NCBI GenBank assembly: GCA_002716355.1
Contig: PBAU01000010.1
Span: forward strand, 59,645-123,644
Origin: a bacterium
GTDB taxonomy: Bacteria > UBP7 > UBA6624
DNA length: 64,000 bases
Reading direction: 5' to 3'
This document shows, in pieces, positions 35,977 through 45,814 of the stretch (position 1 is the stretch's first letter; every line of letters begins with the position of its first letter). A program made the translations under genes and the position numbers. The notes below the pieces were generated by a model. The model had not been told where the DNA came from and did not search any database. It saw only the letters and a list, made by a program, of their open reading frames with translations.

Positions 35977-38574
35977 TTAAAGATCCAAAGCTCTTCTTAT
36001 TTCATAAGCGATATTTGTCATGTGGGCAGCAACCATTGGGTCACTATCTTCAGACATGTTGGTAGCACTTTCGTACATATCGATTAAAGCATCTGTAGAC
36101 AATGCAAGCATGTCAGGACCGCTATTTCCCATCTGAATCAAATAACTTGTCCACAAAGATTGGGAATCTCTATTGAAAGAATTAGCAGCATCAACATTCC
36201 ATAAAGCTTCATGAACCGCTGCAAACACATCACTGATAGAAAGAGAATCTCCTCCATTTGCTTCGTGATACCAGGCTGCATCTCTCATCCTCACTAACCT
36301 AGAACTGTCAAAAAGATACATCAAAGTCATCATCTTTCTGGAAGCAACAGTACTGTGAATGTCAGTATTGAGATCCTGCATAAAACTCCTGCCACCTAAA
36401 CCATAAGCCCTAAATGAATTAACCATATATGGGTAAAAGTCAACAAGCATAGCAGTATCAACTGTCAATGATTCAATAAGAAGATCCAAAGCTCTTTCTT
36501 GCTCTGAGTAAGAAATAAAAGATATTGGTGCAGGAGCACCAGGGTCACCCTTGTGCGCTCTGCTCATATCATGACCACCAAGATATTTTGCAGCAAAAGG
36601 GCCACCTCTTGACATGTCATAAAGAATTTGGCTTACACCGCCTCTTAAGTCAGTCCATTCTTCACCTTCTGAAACAACCCTATCCTCAATTTCGGAAATC
36701 AAACTCTTAGCAAGTTTAATCCTGTCCTCGAAGAATGAAAGTGGATCTGATAAGTCCCAATAATTTGTATAAGGGTCCCATCCAAATGCTGTTGCTGAAT
36801 CCTGATCAGTTGCAAAATGATGGTGGGGGTGAGTATTATCAGAAGCTAATTCCTTTAGCCATTCATGCTGAACACCACTTATCTCGTCTGGCAAATATTT
36901 ATAACCATACTGAACTGCCCAATCATCATAATCTCCAGTAACTGGTGAAGAATAATGTCCTTGGTTGTCTCTATCAGAAGAAACATTTGATTCTGCGTAA
37001 TCCATAACTGAAGAAATAAGTCCATGTTTGGAAGTGTATTCTTTATTGTTTATTTCTTCCCAAGGAATGCCATGACTAGATTTGAAATTATGCCTTAGGC
37101 CTATAGTGTGCCCTACTTCATGCATCGTAACCTCAATTAATGCTTCAGTAATAAAACTATGAGGGATCGGGTCATCAGCACCGATAACTCCATCAGCAAT
37201 CAAAGCGTTTCTCAAAACAATTGGTGAAAAGTTACCTCCTGAAACCGGACTTAACATAGCGCAATACCTTTCCATATCAAAACCTTCAGGAAGATCTCCA
37301 TAACCATATAAGCTCGCCTCAAATTCTTTAAACTTTCCTTCTTTCCCAATTTCTAATATTTCCTCATAATGAGGCAAATTAAATAAAGGGTGAGCTGTAA
37401 CTTCAGCGTCACCTGTCCAAGCTTTTATCCATGAAGCTGTGAAAACAATATCAGCATTGAGTATCTCTCCTGTTCTTGGATCAACATTTGAAGGACCAAT
37501 CGCAAATGTGCTTGCCAAACTAGGAGCCCACGAAACGCTTGAATACCTCGAATCTCCAGCAGAATAATCATCTGGCCAATCTTCATCTCCAGGAAGAACT
37601 GCTTTAACAGCTCCCTTCCATCCAGCAGCCTCAAAAGACTTATTCCATTTCTCAATACCTATTTTGACATACTCTCTCCAATCTTCAGAAACTGTTGGAT
37701 CAACATAATATGTAATTGGTTTGATTGGCTCAAGCATTTCAGCATCAGGATCTTTTGGTTCAAGTCTCCATTTGTTTGCAAGCCTCACCACACCACCATC
37801 AGTCTGCTCTGGATTTACATCCATGTCGTAATACTGAGTATCAAAATAACCTATTCTTTGGTCTGAAGTTCTTGTTGTCATAAGGTCATCAGGAAGCCTC
37901 TGCACTGAAAAATGTACACCTTCCTCGCTACTCCCCATATTGAAAATAATATCAAATTCCATATTGGTTGGATAAACATCTGATCTGTTGACATAGCTTA
38001 AATCCCTATTGAATCCGCGCATGTAACCCAAACCACTATTAATCCAATCACTAACATCTAAAAGATAATGGGTTGTTTCTCCATCTTTTTCCCTCGTTGC
38101 AACAGGCATCATAGCCATCATCCTTGTACCATCAGAAACACCAAGTGCATTTGCATTTGCTAATTTTCCTTCAGGATCCCACCTGTGACTCCAGTTAGGT
38201 TCAACAATGTCTATCCTTCTTCCATCAGGATTCATTCTGAATTCAAAAGACATATCCCCACTCGGCATATGCAAAAGGGAGCGTTGTGCATCAGCATGTG
38301 ATGTAAGCATTATCGCAACCATAGGATGATTAAGCTCAGAAGCTGGAACTTCAAGCATGAATTGACCTCTTCTATCATCGCTTCCAACATAAAGATTCAG
38401 CCAACCTTCTCTCTTCTCTAGACCTTTAGCAGCCTGATCAATAGGGTCAACTGGAGCTTTCTCAACAACTGGTGGCTTTGGTGTAACCCAGCTTCCAGTT
38501 TTCCAATCCCAAACAGGTGCCGCCTCTAAAGAAAAGGCTTTAAATAAAATAGTAATTAAAAAAATATTTCTCAT
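35977..38574 (-). CDS. Secreted zinc-dependent metalloprotease (DUF5117/DUF4953 type)
   Basis: An 865-residue protein with an N-terminal signal peptide. The extended zinc site HEVGHTIGLRH has His485, Glu486, His489 and His495, the HExxHxxGxxH pattern of metzincins. The upstream region has the FMLEVPASELNHPMV, RRIDIVEPNW and YYVDPTVSEDWREYVKIGIEKWN blocks seen in the DUF5117 family found in several environmental phyla. It probably acts in the periplasm or outside the cell on unknown proteins. AAAGGAGG lies just before ATG. It lies 57 bases after the SNF2 gene. Confidence 0.88.
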   Translation of the reverse strand: MRNIFLITILFKAFSLEAAPVWDWKTGSWVTPKPPVVEKAPVDPIDQAAKGLEKREGWLNLYVGSDDRRGQFMLEVPASELNHPMVAIMLTSHADAQRSLLHMPSGDMSFEFRMNPDGRRIDIVEPNWSHRWDPEGKLANANALGVSDGTRMMAMMPVATREKDGETTHYLLDVSDWINSGLGYMRGFNRDLSYVNRSDVYPTNMEFDIIFNMGSSEEGVHFSVQRLPDDLMTTRTSDQRIGYFDTQYYDMDVNPEQTDGGVVRLANKWRLEPKDPDAEMLEPIKPITYYVDPTVSEDWREYVKIGIEKWNKSFEAAGWKGAVKAVLPGDEDWPDDYSAGDSRYSSVSWAPSLASTFAIGPSNVDPRTGEILNADIVFTASWIKAWTGDAEVTAHPLFNLPHYEEILEIGKEGKFKEFEASLYGYGDLPEGFDMERYCAMLSPVSGGNFSPIVLRNALIADGVIGADDPIPHSFITEALIEVTMHEVGHTIGLRHNFKSSHGIPWEEINNKEYTSKHGLISSVMDYAESNVSSDRDNQGHYSSPVTGDYDDWAVQYGYKYLPDEISGVQHEWLKELASDNTHPHHHFATDQDSATAFGWDPYTNYWDLSDPLSFFEDRIKLAKSLISEIEDRVVSEGEEWTDLRGGVSQILYDMSRGGPFAAKYLGGHDMSRAHKGDPGAPAPISFISYSEQERALDLLIESLTVDTAMLVDFYPYMVNSFRAYGLGGRSFMQDLNTDIHSTVASRKMMTLMYLFDSSRLVRMRDAAWYHEANGGDSLSISDVFAAVHEALWNVDAANSFNRDSQSLWTSYLIQMGNSGPDMLALSTDALIDMYESATNMSEDSDPMVAAHMTNIAYEIRRALDL

Positions 38575-38607
38575 GATTCCTCCTTTGGTGCATCAATTGA
38601 TAAGTCT

Positions 38608-38627
38608 GATTATATATATATATAATC
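38608..38627. promoter_or_regulatory. Perfect AT palindrome upstream of the metalloprotease gene
   Basis: A 20-base perfect inverted repeat, GATT then alternating TA then AATC, lies in the 57-base gap after the SNF2 stop and before the metalloprotease. It contains TATAAT on the minus strand, so it could be a -10 element or an operator. No T-run follows, so it is not a typical terminator. Confidence 0.35.
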
Positions 38628-38631
38628 AAAA

Positions 38632-40935
38632 TTAAGAAAGAAGCAAGTCAATTAATTCTTTTTTTGATAAAATTTCAGCATATTCTTTCTTTTCAAAATC
38701 ACAACTTTCTAAAACCTTATGGAATAAATTCTTCTTTCTTTCTAAAATCGATAATATCTTTTCTTCAACAGTATTTTCAGAAACTAGATGTATTGCTAAG
38801 ACAGAATTTTTACTACCTATACGGTGAGCCCTAGCCACTCTTTGAGCAATTTTTGCTGGATTATACAAAAGTTCAAAATTTACAACAAGATCGACAAATT
38901 GTAAATTCAAGCCCGAAGATGCTGCATCAGTTGCTATAAAAATATTAATTTCAGAATCATTTTTAAATTTATCAATGACTTGATCTCTGTTTTTTTGGTT
39001 AAGGGCCCCATGGTAAAAAACAGAATTTATATTTTTTTCACGTAAAAATTCGCCAATTATTTTACCCATCCTGACCCACTGTGTAAAAATAATCATTTTT
39101 TTCCCTGGGCCAATATTTGCACTTTCAATAATTTCAATTAACTCTTTTAGCTTGTTTCCTACGCCCTGCTCCCCTAGCAGCTCTGGACATGTGCAAGCTT
39201 CCCTCATCCTCAAAATACCTTCCAGGGCATTCATTTGACCTTCATCTGACCTGTCTGACTCCCATGATTTATAAACTTTTTTAAAAATTTTTCGATAAAG
39301 TTTTTTTTGGCTAATTGACATTTTGACATAACGAACACTCTCAGTTAATTCAGGCAGCGAATCCAAAACTTCATCTTTTCTTCTTCTCAGAAAAACACCA
39401 TTCATTTTCTTTCTCACTTCATCTATGTTCTTGACCTTAACAACAGAACCAAACCTATCTAAAACCAAATACCTCTTTCTAAAACCAAATGGCGAGGGCC
39501 CAAAGACTGAGGGCTGTATCACCTTCATTATGGTGTAAAGTTCTTCAATTGAATTCTCTAGAGGGGTTCCTGAAAGCCCAAAGCAATACCTGAAAGCATA
39601 CGAACTGATAATCTTGCTTGTTTTTGTTTTCCAGTTTTTTACTCTTTGGCATTCATCCAAAACAATCAAACCATCTTTTACATATTCTTTAACTTCAATA
39701 TCCCTTCTAAGCAATTCATAATTGACTATTTTTATATCAGCTGAAGACTTCCATAACAACTGTCTTTTTTCAGGTTTTCCTCTTACAATTTCAACATTCC
39801 TACCTGTAAATTTGTTAAACTCACTTCTCCATTGAGTCCTTAAGCTTGCCGGCACAACGATCAAAACCTTTAAATCAGGGTCTTTTCTTTTCATCTTTTC
39901 TATAGCCGCAATTGCCTGAACTGTTTTTCCTAAACCCATTTCATCACCCAGCAATGCCCTCTTCCTTATCGACAAAAACAATGCTCCTTTTTCCTGATAA
40001 TCCAAAAGCGGCAAATTGATCATGCTGTTGTCAAATTTCTGATGGATTGCCTCATCATCTGAAGCTAGGATCATTGCTGAAGGATGTATGTTAAATTTGA
40101 CACTCAAAGCTTTAAGCTTTTTAGATAAAATTTTTAAAGACCTAGCTGAAGTTAATAACGAAGATCCATTCAAGAAGGAATCACATATCTCTTTTATATC
40201 ATTTGACATAAACTCCCTTGCCGGAAAAGCTTCAATTTGATTAAAAAACTTAACAGATGGAGCAAAAGAAACCTTGTTTAAAGATGCAATTTTATTAATC
40301 TTCCAAGCTTTCTCACTGACCTCAACCCATGATCCTGCAAATTTCAAAGCCTCGACTAACGGTTTTAAAAATAATGGATCAATTAAAATTTTTGCATTTG
40401 CATAGTCCGATATTACCAAAACATATTTTGACAACAGAGAAGAGTGGTAGTCAATTTGTATCTGATTATTTGATTCAAAAATTTTAACTAAGTTCTTTCT
40501 CTTGAACCTATCTAGAGCTTCTTTTCCGGAGGTGCTATACGTGACAACAACCCCTAAAGACCTCAAATCTAATAAAAATGACCCTAGTTTTAAAGGCTCT
40601 AGTATCCAGCCTTTTGGAGATATTTTTCTTATCAATCTTAAAATCCTTTTATCCTTACCTCTATATCTAAAAATAATGCTTCCATTCTTAGAAGAATCTA
40701 AAATTACTGATTTTTGATTTTTAAAACCTTCAAAAGCCTTTATGCTCTTTTTCTCTACAATCAAAACCCAATCAGCTTTCTTTAAAAAATCTCTAAAATC
40801 CCAAAAAAGATCTAGAACAACCTCATCACCTTGAAGAAATCTTTGGAACTCAGTCAGAAAACTTTTTGGAAGGCTTTTAAAATTTGACACCTTTGCTAAA
40901 TCTTCTGATTGAAAAAAAATTTTAACTTTTTTCAT
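38632..40935 (-). CDS. SNF2-family DEAD/DEAH-box helicase
   Basis: A 767-residue SNF2 ATPase. After ~300 residues of unrecognised N-terminal sequence come Walker A in GDEMGLGKT (about residue 332), motif II VLDECQ (about 427), LSGTPLENS, and the helicase-C motifs ATDAASSGLNLQ and QRVARAHRIGS. Bacterial relatives (HepA/RapA-like or restriction-associated) remodel protein-DNA or RNA polymerase complexes. No nuclease, methylase or defence partner is adjacent, so a housekeeping chromatin or transcription role is more likely than defence. Confidence 0.92.
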   Translation of the reverse strand: MKKVKIFFQSEDLAKVSNFKSLPKSFLTEFQRFLQGDEVVLDLFWDFRDFLKKADWVLIVEKKSIKAFEGFKNQKSVILDSSKNGSIIFRYRGKDKRILRLIRKISPKGWILEPLKLGSFLLDLRSLGVVVTYSTSGKEALDRFKRKNLVKIFESNNQIQIDYHSSLLSKYVLVISDYANAKILIDPLFLKPLVEALKFAGSWVEVSEKAWKINKIASLNKVSFAPSVKFFNQIEAFPAREFMSNDIKEICDSFLNGSSLLTSARSLKILSKKLKALSVKFNIHPSAMILASDDEAIHQKFDNSMINLPLLDYQEKGALFLSIRKRALLGDEMGLGKTVQAIAAIEKMKRKDPDLKVLIVVPASLRTQWRSEFNKFTGRNVEIVRGKPEKRQLLWKSSADIKIVNYELLRRDIEVKEYVKDGLIVLDECQRVKNWKTKTSKIISSYAFRYCFGLSGTPLENSIEELYTIMKVIQPSVFGPSPFGFRKRYLVLDRFGSVVKVKNIDEVRKKMNGVFLRRRKDEVLDSLPELTESVRYVKMSISQKKLYRKIFKKVYKSWESDRSDEGQMNALEGILRMREACTCPELLGEQGVGNKLKELIEIIESANIGPGKKMIIFTQWVRMGKIIGEFLREKNINSVFYHGALNQKNRDQVIDKFKNDSEINIFIATDAASSGLNLQFVDLVVNFELLYNPAKIAQRVARAHRIGSKNSVLAIHLVSENTVEEKILSILERKKNLFHKVLESCDFEKKEYAEILSKKELIDLLLS

Positions 40936-40968
40936 ACTTTATTAAGAATATGATAGATTGTAGTAAAC

Positions 40969-42114
40969 ATGACTTTAAAAATACCCTTTTGGAAGCATTC
41001 TTTAAAAAATATTGATTTTGAAAATGTTAAAAAAGCAATATCGAATAACCATATAACATCTGGTCCAATATCAAAAAATGTTGAAGAAAAAATATCAAAA
41101 TATCTTGATAGCAATTATGCAGTGTTAACCTCCTCATGCACAACGGCATTACAGGTTTCCCTAATGGCCATTGGTCTAAAAAAGAATGACGAAGTGATCA
41201 CCACCCCAATGTCTTTTATAGCAACTTCAAATGCAATAATACTTGCAGGTGGAACTCCTAAATTCGTCGATGTAGACCCTTATACAGGCTTGATGGATTT
41301 AAAAAAACTAAAAAAATCAATTTCAAAAAAAACTAAAGCAATAATTCCAGTTCATCTTTATGGTCAAATGACGAATATAGAAGCAATAAAAAAAATAACA
41401 GCCAATCGTGACATAAAAATCATTGAGGATTCAGCGCATGCATTTGAAGCAAAAATGAATGGCAAATCACCTGGTTCATTTTCATCCTCTTCAGCATTAT
41501 CTTTCTATGCAACAAAAGCAATCACATGCGGAGAAGGTGGATGTTTGGTAACTAATGAAAAAACAATTTACGAAAAAGCAAGAAAAATAATCCTTCATGG
41601 AATGGATAAAGCTCCTGCATCAAGAGGTTCTCGTTTTTATTCTCATTACGATATGCCAAATCTTGGAATGAAATGTAATCTAGATGATGTATCAGCGTCT
41701 TTGCTCATTGACCAAACTGAAGAAAAATGGATTAAAGAAAATCTTCAAAAAAGATGGTTATTGGATTCTAAATACCGTGAAAATCTAAATGGAATTGAAC
41801 ATTTCGGGATAACTCTTCATCCAACTTTGAAAAAAGAAGACTCGCCCTACCTTTTCACGTTAAGAATACCAGAAAAAAGAGATCTTTTCATCAGGCGGCT
41901 AGAAGAAGCCGGAATTGGTATTGCCGTAAATTATAGACCTATACACCTTATGGAATACTATAAAAAAACATTCCATTATAAGAATGGGGATTTTCCAGAA
42001 GCTGAAAAAATCGGCAAGCAAACATTAACTATCCCATCTCATGGAAACCTAAAAGATGATGAAATCAACTATATTTGTCAAAAAATAAAAAAAATAGCAA
42101 GTGAAGTCCTCTAG
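40969..42114 (+). CDS. DegT/DnrJ/EryC1 family sugar aminotransferase
   Basis: A 381-residue PLP-dependent aminotransferase for nucleotide sugars. Motifs are SSCTTALQVSLMA near the N-terminus, TTPMSFIATSNAI, VHLYGQM, EDSAHAFEA with the PLP-contacting Asp, and FYATKAITCGEGG with the PLP lysine in TK (about residue 182). The product is probably a 4- or 3-amino-sugar nucleotide for surface glycans. It starts 33 bases from the divergent SNF2 gene and heads a run with two sugar-modifying genes. Confidence 0.93.
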   Translation: MTLKIPFWKHSLKNIDFENVKKAISNNHITSGPISKNVEEKISKYLDSNYAVLTSSCTTALQVSLMAIGLKKNDEVITTPMSFIATSNAIILAGGTPKFVDVDPYTGLMDLKKLKKSISKKTKAIIPVHLYGQMTNIEAIKKITANRDIKIIEDSAHAFEAKMNGKSPGSFSSSSALSFYATKAITCGEGGCLVTNEKTIYEKARKIILHGMDKAPASRGSRFYSHYDMPNLGMKCNLDDVSASLLIDQTEEKWIKENLQKRWLLDSKYRENLNGIEHFGITLHPTLKKEDSPYLFTLRIPEKRDLFIRRLEEAGIGIAVNYRPIHLMEYYKKTFHYKNGDFPEAEKIGKQTLTIPSHGNLKDDEINYICQKIKKIASEVL

Positions 42115-43354
42115 AAAAAAATTCAAAAATTTTAAAAGTTTTTTTGTGGTTGGCCACTACCTTACACCAGTTTTAAGAAAAACAATTATAGAAATAATTA
42201 ACGAATCAAAAAGATACCTAGAAGGCTCTGAATTAATATTAATCTATTGGTGGCCAGGTGTAGAAAAAAGCGAACTTGCAAAAGAAGCCTCAGAAAAAGG
42301 CATAACTGTCCATGAAATATGGATGGCAGGGCCAATAAATCAGGCAAAAATACATGGTTGGTATAAAAATCTCAATCACTATATCGACACAAACATAAAA
42401 GCTTTTTTAAAAATCCAAAAAATTTTTAGAAAAAATTCAAAATTTAATTGTGCATTAACTATATTCCATACTCCCTGGTACGCAGAATTTCTAGCACTTC
42501 TTGCAGCACGACCAAGAAAGTTAGCAGTTAAATTCTTCACATCCACAGAACCTTTTGTCCCAATTCATAAAAAAATTGCTCTTGCATTAAATTCAATATT
42601 TCTAAATAGGCTCATAGTAAACTCAAATGAAGCTAAAAAATTCGCAATGTCACTTGGACACATTTTTTCAAAAATATCAATTATGAGAAATATTGATATA
42701 GTTGCAAGACAATTTGATAAATACAAATCTGATGGCAATATAGTCAGAAAAGAATTCGGCATAGATGAAAAAGCAATCTTGGTTGGCTCTGTAAGCAGGC
42801 TTGATCCAACAAAAGGTCATAAAACTTTAATCAACTGCTGGAAAAAAGTTCAAGAAAGATTTCCTAAATCAAGATTGCTTATTGTTGGTGGATCAATATA
42901 TGGAGAAAAAGATCCGTATCTAATCCAGCTCAAAAAAATTGTTAAAGATAGCAATCTAGAAGATTCTCTAGACTTTGCTGGTTTAAGGGAGAATGTAAAT
43001 GATTTTTATGCAGCGATGGACATACTTGTACACCCATCTATATTCGATCTATTCCCATTCACAATATTAGAGGCTCAAAGCATGAAAATCCCAGTAATAT
43101 CGACAAAAGTAGGCACCATACCTCAAATGATTTCAAATGGAAAAGAAGGAATCTTGGTTGAAGAGGAAAATGAAAATGAATTAGCTGACGCAATTATTAA
43201 GTTGATAAAAAACAAAAATGAAAGAAAAATCATGGGTGAAAACGGATATAAAAGAAACACAAAAACTTGGACTGCCGAAAGAGCAGCAAAATCATGCATT
43301 AATCTCTACAATGACGTAATTGAAAGAAAATGGACTAAAGATTACGAATGTTAA
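42101..43354 (+). CDS. Family 4 glycosyltransferase
   Basis: A 417-residue GT-B glycosyltransferase. The C-terminal donor domain has VGSVSRLDPTKGHKTLI, LLIVGGSIYGEKDPY and the nucleotide-sugar motif DILVHPSIFDLFPFTILEAQSMKIPVI with its E-x7-E pair. Acceptor is unknown. It starts with GTG inside the end of the aminotransferase gene (14-base overlap), so the two are translationally coupled. Confidence 0.92.
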   Translation: MKSSRKKFKNFKSFFVVGHYLTPVLRKTIIEIINESKRYLEGSELILIYWWPGVEKSELAKEASEKGITVHEIWMAGPINQAKIHGWYKNLNHYIDTNIKAFLKIQKIFRKNSKFNCALTIFHTPWYAEFLALLAARPRKLAVKFFTSTEPFVPIHKKIALALNSIFLNRLIVNSNEAKKFAMSLGHIFSKISIMRNIDIVARQFDKYKSDGNIVRKEFGIDEKAILVGSVSRLDPTKGHKTLINCWKKVQERFPKSRLLIVGGSIYGEKDPYLIQLKKIVKDSNLEDSLDFAGLRENVNDFYAAMDILVHPSIFDLFPFTILEAQSMKIPVISTKVGTIPQMISNGKEGILVEEENENELADAIIKLIKNKNERKIMGENGYKRNTKTWTAERAAKSCINLYNDVIERKWTKDYEC

Positions 43355-44310
43355 AAGAAATCAAAAAAATAGAAGATTTTAAAAATATTGAAAGTTTTGC
43401 AAAAAAAATATTAGCATCGCCTTATAGGTTTATAAAAGAATACCCCTCGCATGTCCACCAAGAACATCTTTTGAAAAAATGGCAAAGTTCAATTGGGTCC
43501 GAAAAAAATCTTTTTTTGGTTTCTGAAGATTCAGTTTGCACGGTAGACCATTCCATATTTGATTCAGAAGCTTTTGGTAAAAAATCAGGAATTCTAAATC
43601 TTTTTCATTCGGTAAAAAAATCCCAAAAAGAATCAGACAAGTTGATCAAGGAAGCAACAAGATGGGCAGATGAAAATAATTTTTCATTCCTGCAAACAAG
43701 AATTGATGCTCAAAACATAGTGGGCATTAGAGCTTTAGAAAATAACAAATTCAATTATGCAGATATAGTTTTAAGAAGCATTTTCACATACGAAGAAGGA
43801 ATTACGCATGAAATTTATGGGATAAAAAGCAAAACCAACGTCAGGCTTGCTGAAAAAAAAGACTTTGAAAAAATATTAAACATAGCAAAAAAAATATTCA
43901 AAAATTCAAGATTTCATAAAGATCCTAATTTTCCTGATGGTTTTGCTGAAAAAATTCATGAATCATGGGTCGAAAAATCTCTAAACCAGGAAAGGGGATT
44001 CTGTTTTGTATCAGAGGAGAATAATTCTTTATGCGGATTTTTTACAGCAGCTTTTGATAATGAAATAAATGAACATAGTTCAGACAAACTCATTAGATTT
44101 GAATTATCAGCAGTCTTACCAATGAGAAGAGCATCAACTATATGGCTTGATCTTTTAAATGCTGTGGTTAGACATGGGTATTCAAAAGGTGGCAAATTTT
44201 TCGAGGGAAGACCTCAGGCTTATAATTACCAAATACTTCAAAGACAAATGAAAGTGCCTCCTAAATATTTAAAAGCGGAAATGGCGCTTCACAGGATGAA
44301 AAATAAATGA
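43348..44310 (+). CDS. GNAT-family protein resembling TDP-amino-sugar acetyltransferase (WecD-like)
   Basis: A 320-residue protein whose C-terminal half resembles GNAT acetyltransferases acting on TDP-fucosamine. The segment KNSRFHKDPNFP with HESWVEKSLNQ (about residues 188-213) is like WecD SRF..D and WVxNSL motifs, and an RRASTIWLDLLN helix fits the acetyl-CoA region. With the aminotransferase and glycosyltransferase it would N-acetylate an amino sugar and transfer it. The N-terminal half is less clear. It overlaps both neighbours. Confidence 0.72.
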   Translation: MLKEIKKIEDFKNIESFAKKILASPYRFIKEYPSHVHQEHLLKKWQSSIGSEKNLFLVSEDSVCTVDHSIFDSEAFGKKSGILNLFHSVKKSQKESDKLIKEATRWADENNFSFLQTRIDAQNIVGIRALENNKFNYADIVLRSIFTYEEGITHEIYGIKSKTNVRLAEKKDFEKILNIAKKIFKNSRFHKDPNFPDGFAEKIHESWVEKSLNQERGFCFVSEENNSLCGFFTAAFDNEINEHSSDKLIRFELSAVLPMRRASTIWLDLLNAVVRHGYSKGGKFFEGRPQAYNYQILQRQMKVPPKYLKAEMALHRMKNK

Positions 44311-45794
44311 AAAAATATGCAATATTATCAGTAACCAACAAAGAAAATTTAGAAAACCTGGGTAAAGAACTTGTAAAAAATAATTTTTTAATATTCTCAA
44401 GTGGGGGAACAAGAAAATATCTAGAAAAACATGGTGTTGATGTTTGCTCTGTCTCTGAATTGACTACATTTCCTGAAATATTAGATGGCAGAGTGAAAAC
44501 ACTTCATCCAAAAGTTTTTGGTGGGATACTTGCAGATGTAACTAATAAAAAACATATAAAAGAAATGAACGAAAATCAAATAAACAGAATTGATATGGTT
44601 GTTGTTAATTTCTATAACTTTTCAGAAGGAAAAAACAAAGAATTCTCTAAAGCGATTGAATCAATAGATATTGGTGGCCCAAGCATGGTTAGAGCTGCAG
44701 CAAAAAATCATCAAAATTGTTTAGTTGTAACAGATCCAAAGGATTATGAAGAAGTTATAAAAAATTTAGATAAAGGTTTTGATTCCGAAATAAGAAAAAG
44801 ATATGCTGCAAAAGCCTTTGAAAAAACTGCAAAACTTGATCTTGACATCTCAGAATGGATGAACAAGGGAGGCAAAGAATCTGAATTTGCTCTAGAAGGA
44901 GAATGGGAAGAATTAAGATATGGTGAAAACCCTCATCAAAAAGCAGCTGTTTTAATTTCAAAAAACCTTAAAAAAGAACAAATACAACATCAAGGAAAAG
45001 AACTTTCTTACAATAATTATCTAGACATTGATGCTGCTCTAAGGATTTGCAAATCTCTCCCTTCTGATGGTTCGGTAGTTGTCAAGCATACAAATCCAAC
45101 TGGAGTTGCACTTAACAATAATTTAAGACAATCAATGGAGGATGCTTGGAATGGAGACCCAAGAGCAGCTTTTGGCTCTGTTATAGCAGTAAAACCAAGA
45201 TTGGACCGAGAAACAGCTAAATATCTGTCTGATTTCTTTGTTGAGGTTATAGTTACACCTTTTGTGGAAAAAGAAGCCCTTGAGATATTAAGCGAAAAGA
45301 AAAATCTAAGAATTATCACAATGCCTCTTCTTGAGCGAGAAAAATGGTCACTAAAAACCTTATCAGGCATAACCCTTCGTCAAGATAATGATAAAAAAAC
45401 TACATCTCCAAAAGATTGGTCTTGGCATGGACCTAAAGCTGACAGTAAAACAGTTTCGGACCTACATTTAGCAAACATTATTGTTAAAGAAATGAAGTCA
45501 AATGCAATATGTCTGGTAAAAAATGGTGTGATGATTGGAGGTGGAGCTGGTAGCACAAGCAGAGTTGGAGCTCTAGAAACTGCACTTTCAGTTTCTGGTA
45601 AAAAATCACATCAATCAGTCATGTCTTCAGATGCTTTTTTTCCCTTCAGAGACTCAATAGATCTAGCTGCCAAGCATGGAGTAAAAGCAATTGTCCAACC
45701 AGGGGGATCAATTAGAGATGATGAAGTTATCCGAGCTTCTGAAGAAAATAATATATCCCTAGCACTGACTGGAACCAGGCATTTTAATCACTAA
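44307..45794 (+). CDS. purH: Bifunctional AICAR transformylase/IMP cyclohydrolase
   Basis: PurH catalyses the last two steps to IMP. The N-terminal cyclohydrolase has FSSGGTRKYL and DGRVKTLHPKVFGGIL (about residues 60-75). The C-terminal transformylase has RYGENPHQKA, LSYNNYLDID, VKHTNPTGVA and the final QPGGSIRDDEVI and ALTGTRHFNH. The 495 residues are slightly shorter than the usual ~520. It overlaps the GNAT gene (ATGA). Confidence 0.96.
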   Translation: MKKYAILSVTNKENLENLGKELVKNNFLIFSSGGTRKYLEKHGVDVCSVSELTTFPEILDGRVKTLHPKVFGGILADVTNKKHIKEMNENQINRIDMVVVNFYNFSEGKNKEFSKAIESIDIGGPSMVRAAAKNHQNCLVVTDPKDYEEVIKNLDKGFDSEIRKRYAAKAFEKTAKLDLDISEWMNKGGKESEFALEGEWEELRYGENPHQKAAVLISKNLKKEQIQHQGKELSYNNYLDIDAALRICKSLPSDGSVVVKHTNPTGVALNNNLRQSMEDAWNGDPRAAFGSVIAVKPRLDRETAKYLSDFFVEVIVTPFVEKEALEILSEKKNLRIITMPLLEREKWSLKTLSGITLRQDNDKKTTSPKDWSWHGPKADSKTVSDLHLANIIVKEMKSNAICLVKNGVMIGGGAGSTSRVGALETALSVSGKKSHQSVMSSDAFFPFRDSIDLAAKHGVKAIVQPGGSIRDDEVIRASEENNISLALTGTRHFNH

Positions 45795-45814
45795 AAATTT
45801 ATATAATATAAACC

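Noticed and set aside
38632-40935. SNF2 helicase as part of a phage-defence system
   Set aside because: No nuclease, methylase, PLD or other defence partner is adjacent; neighbours are a protease and sugar genes.
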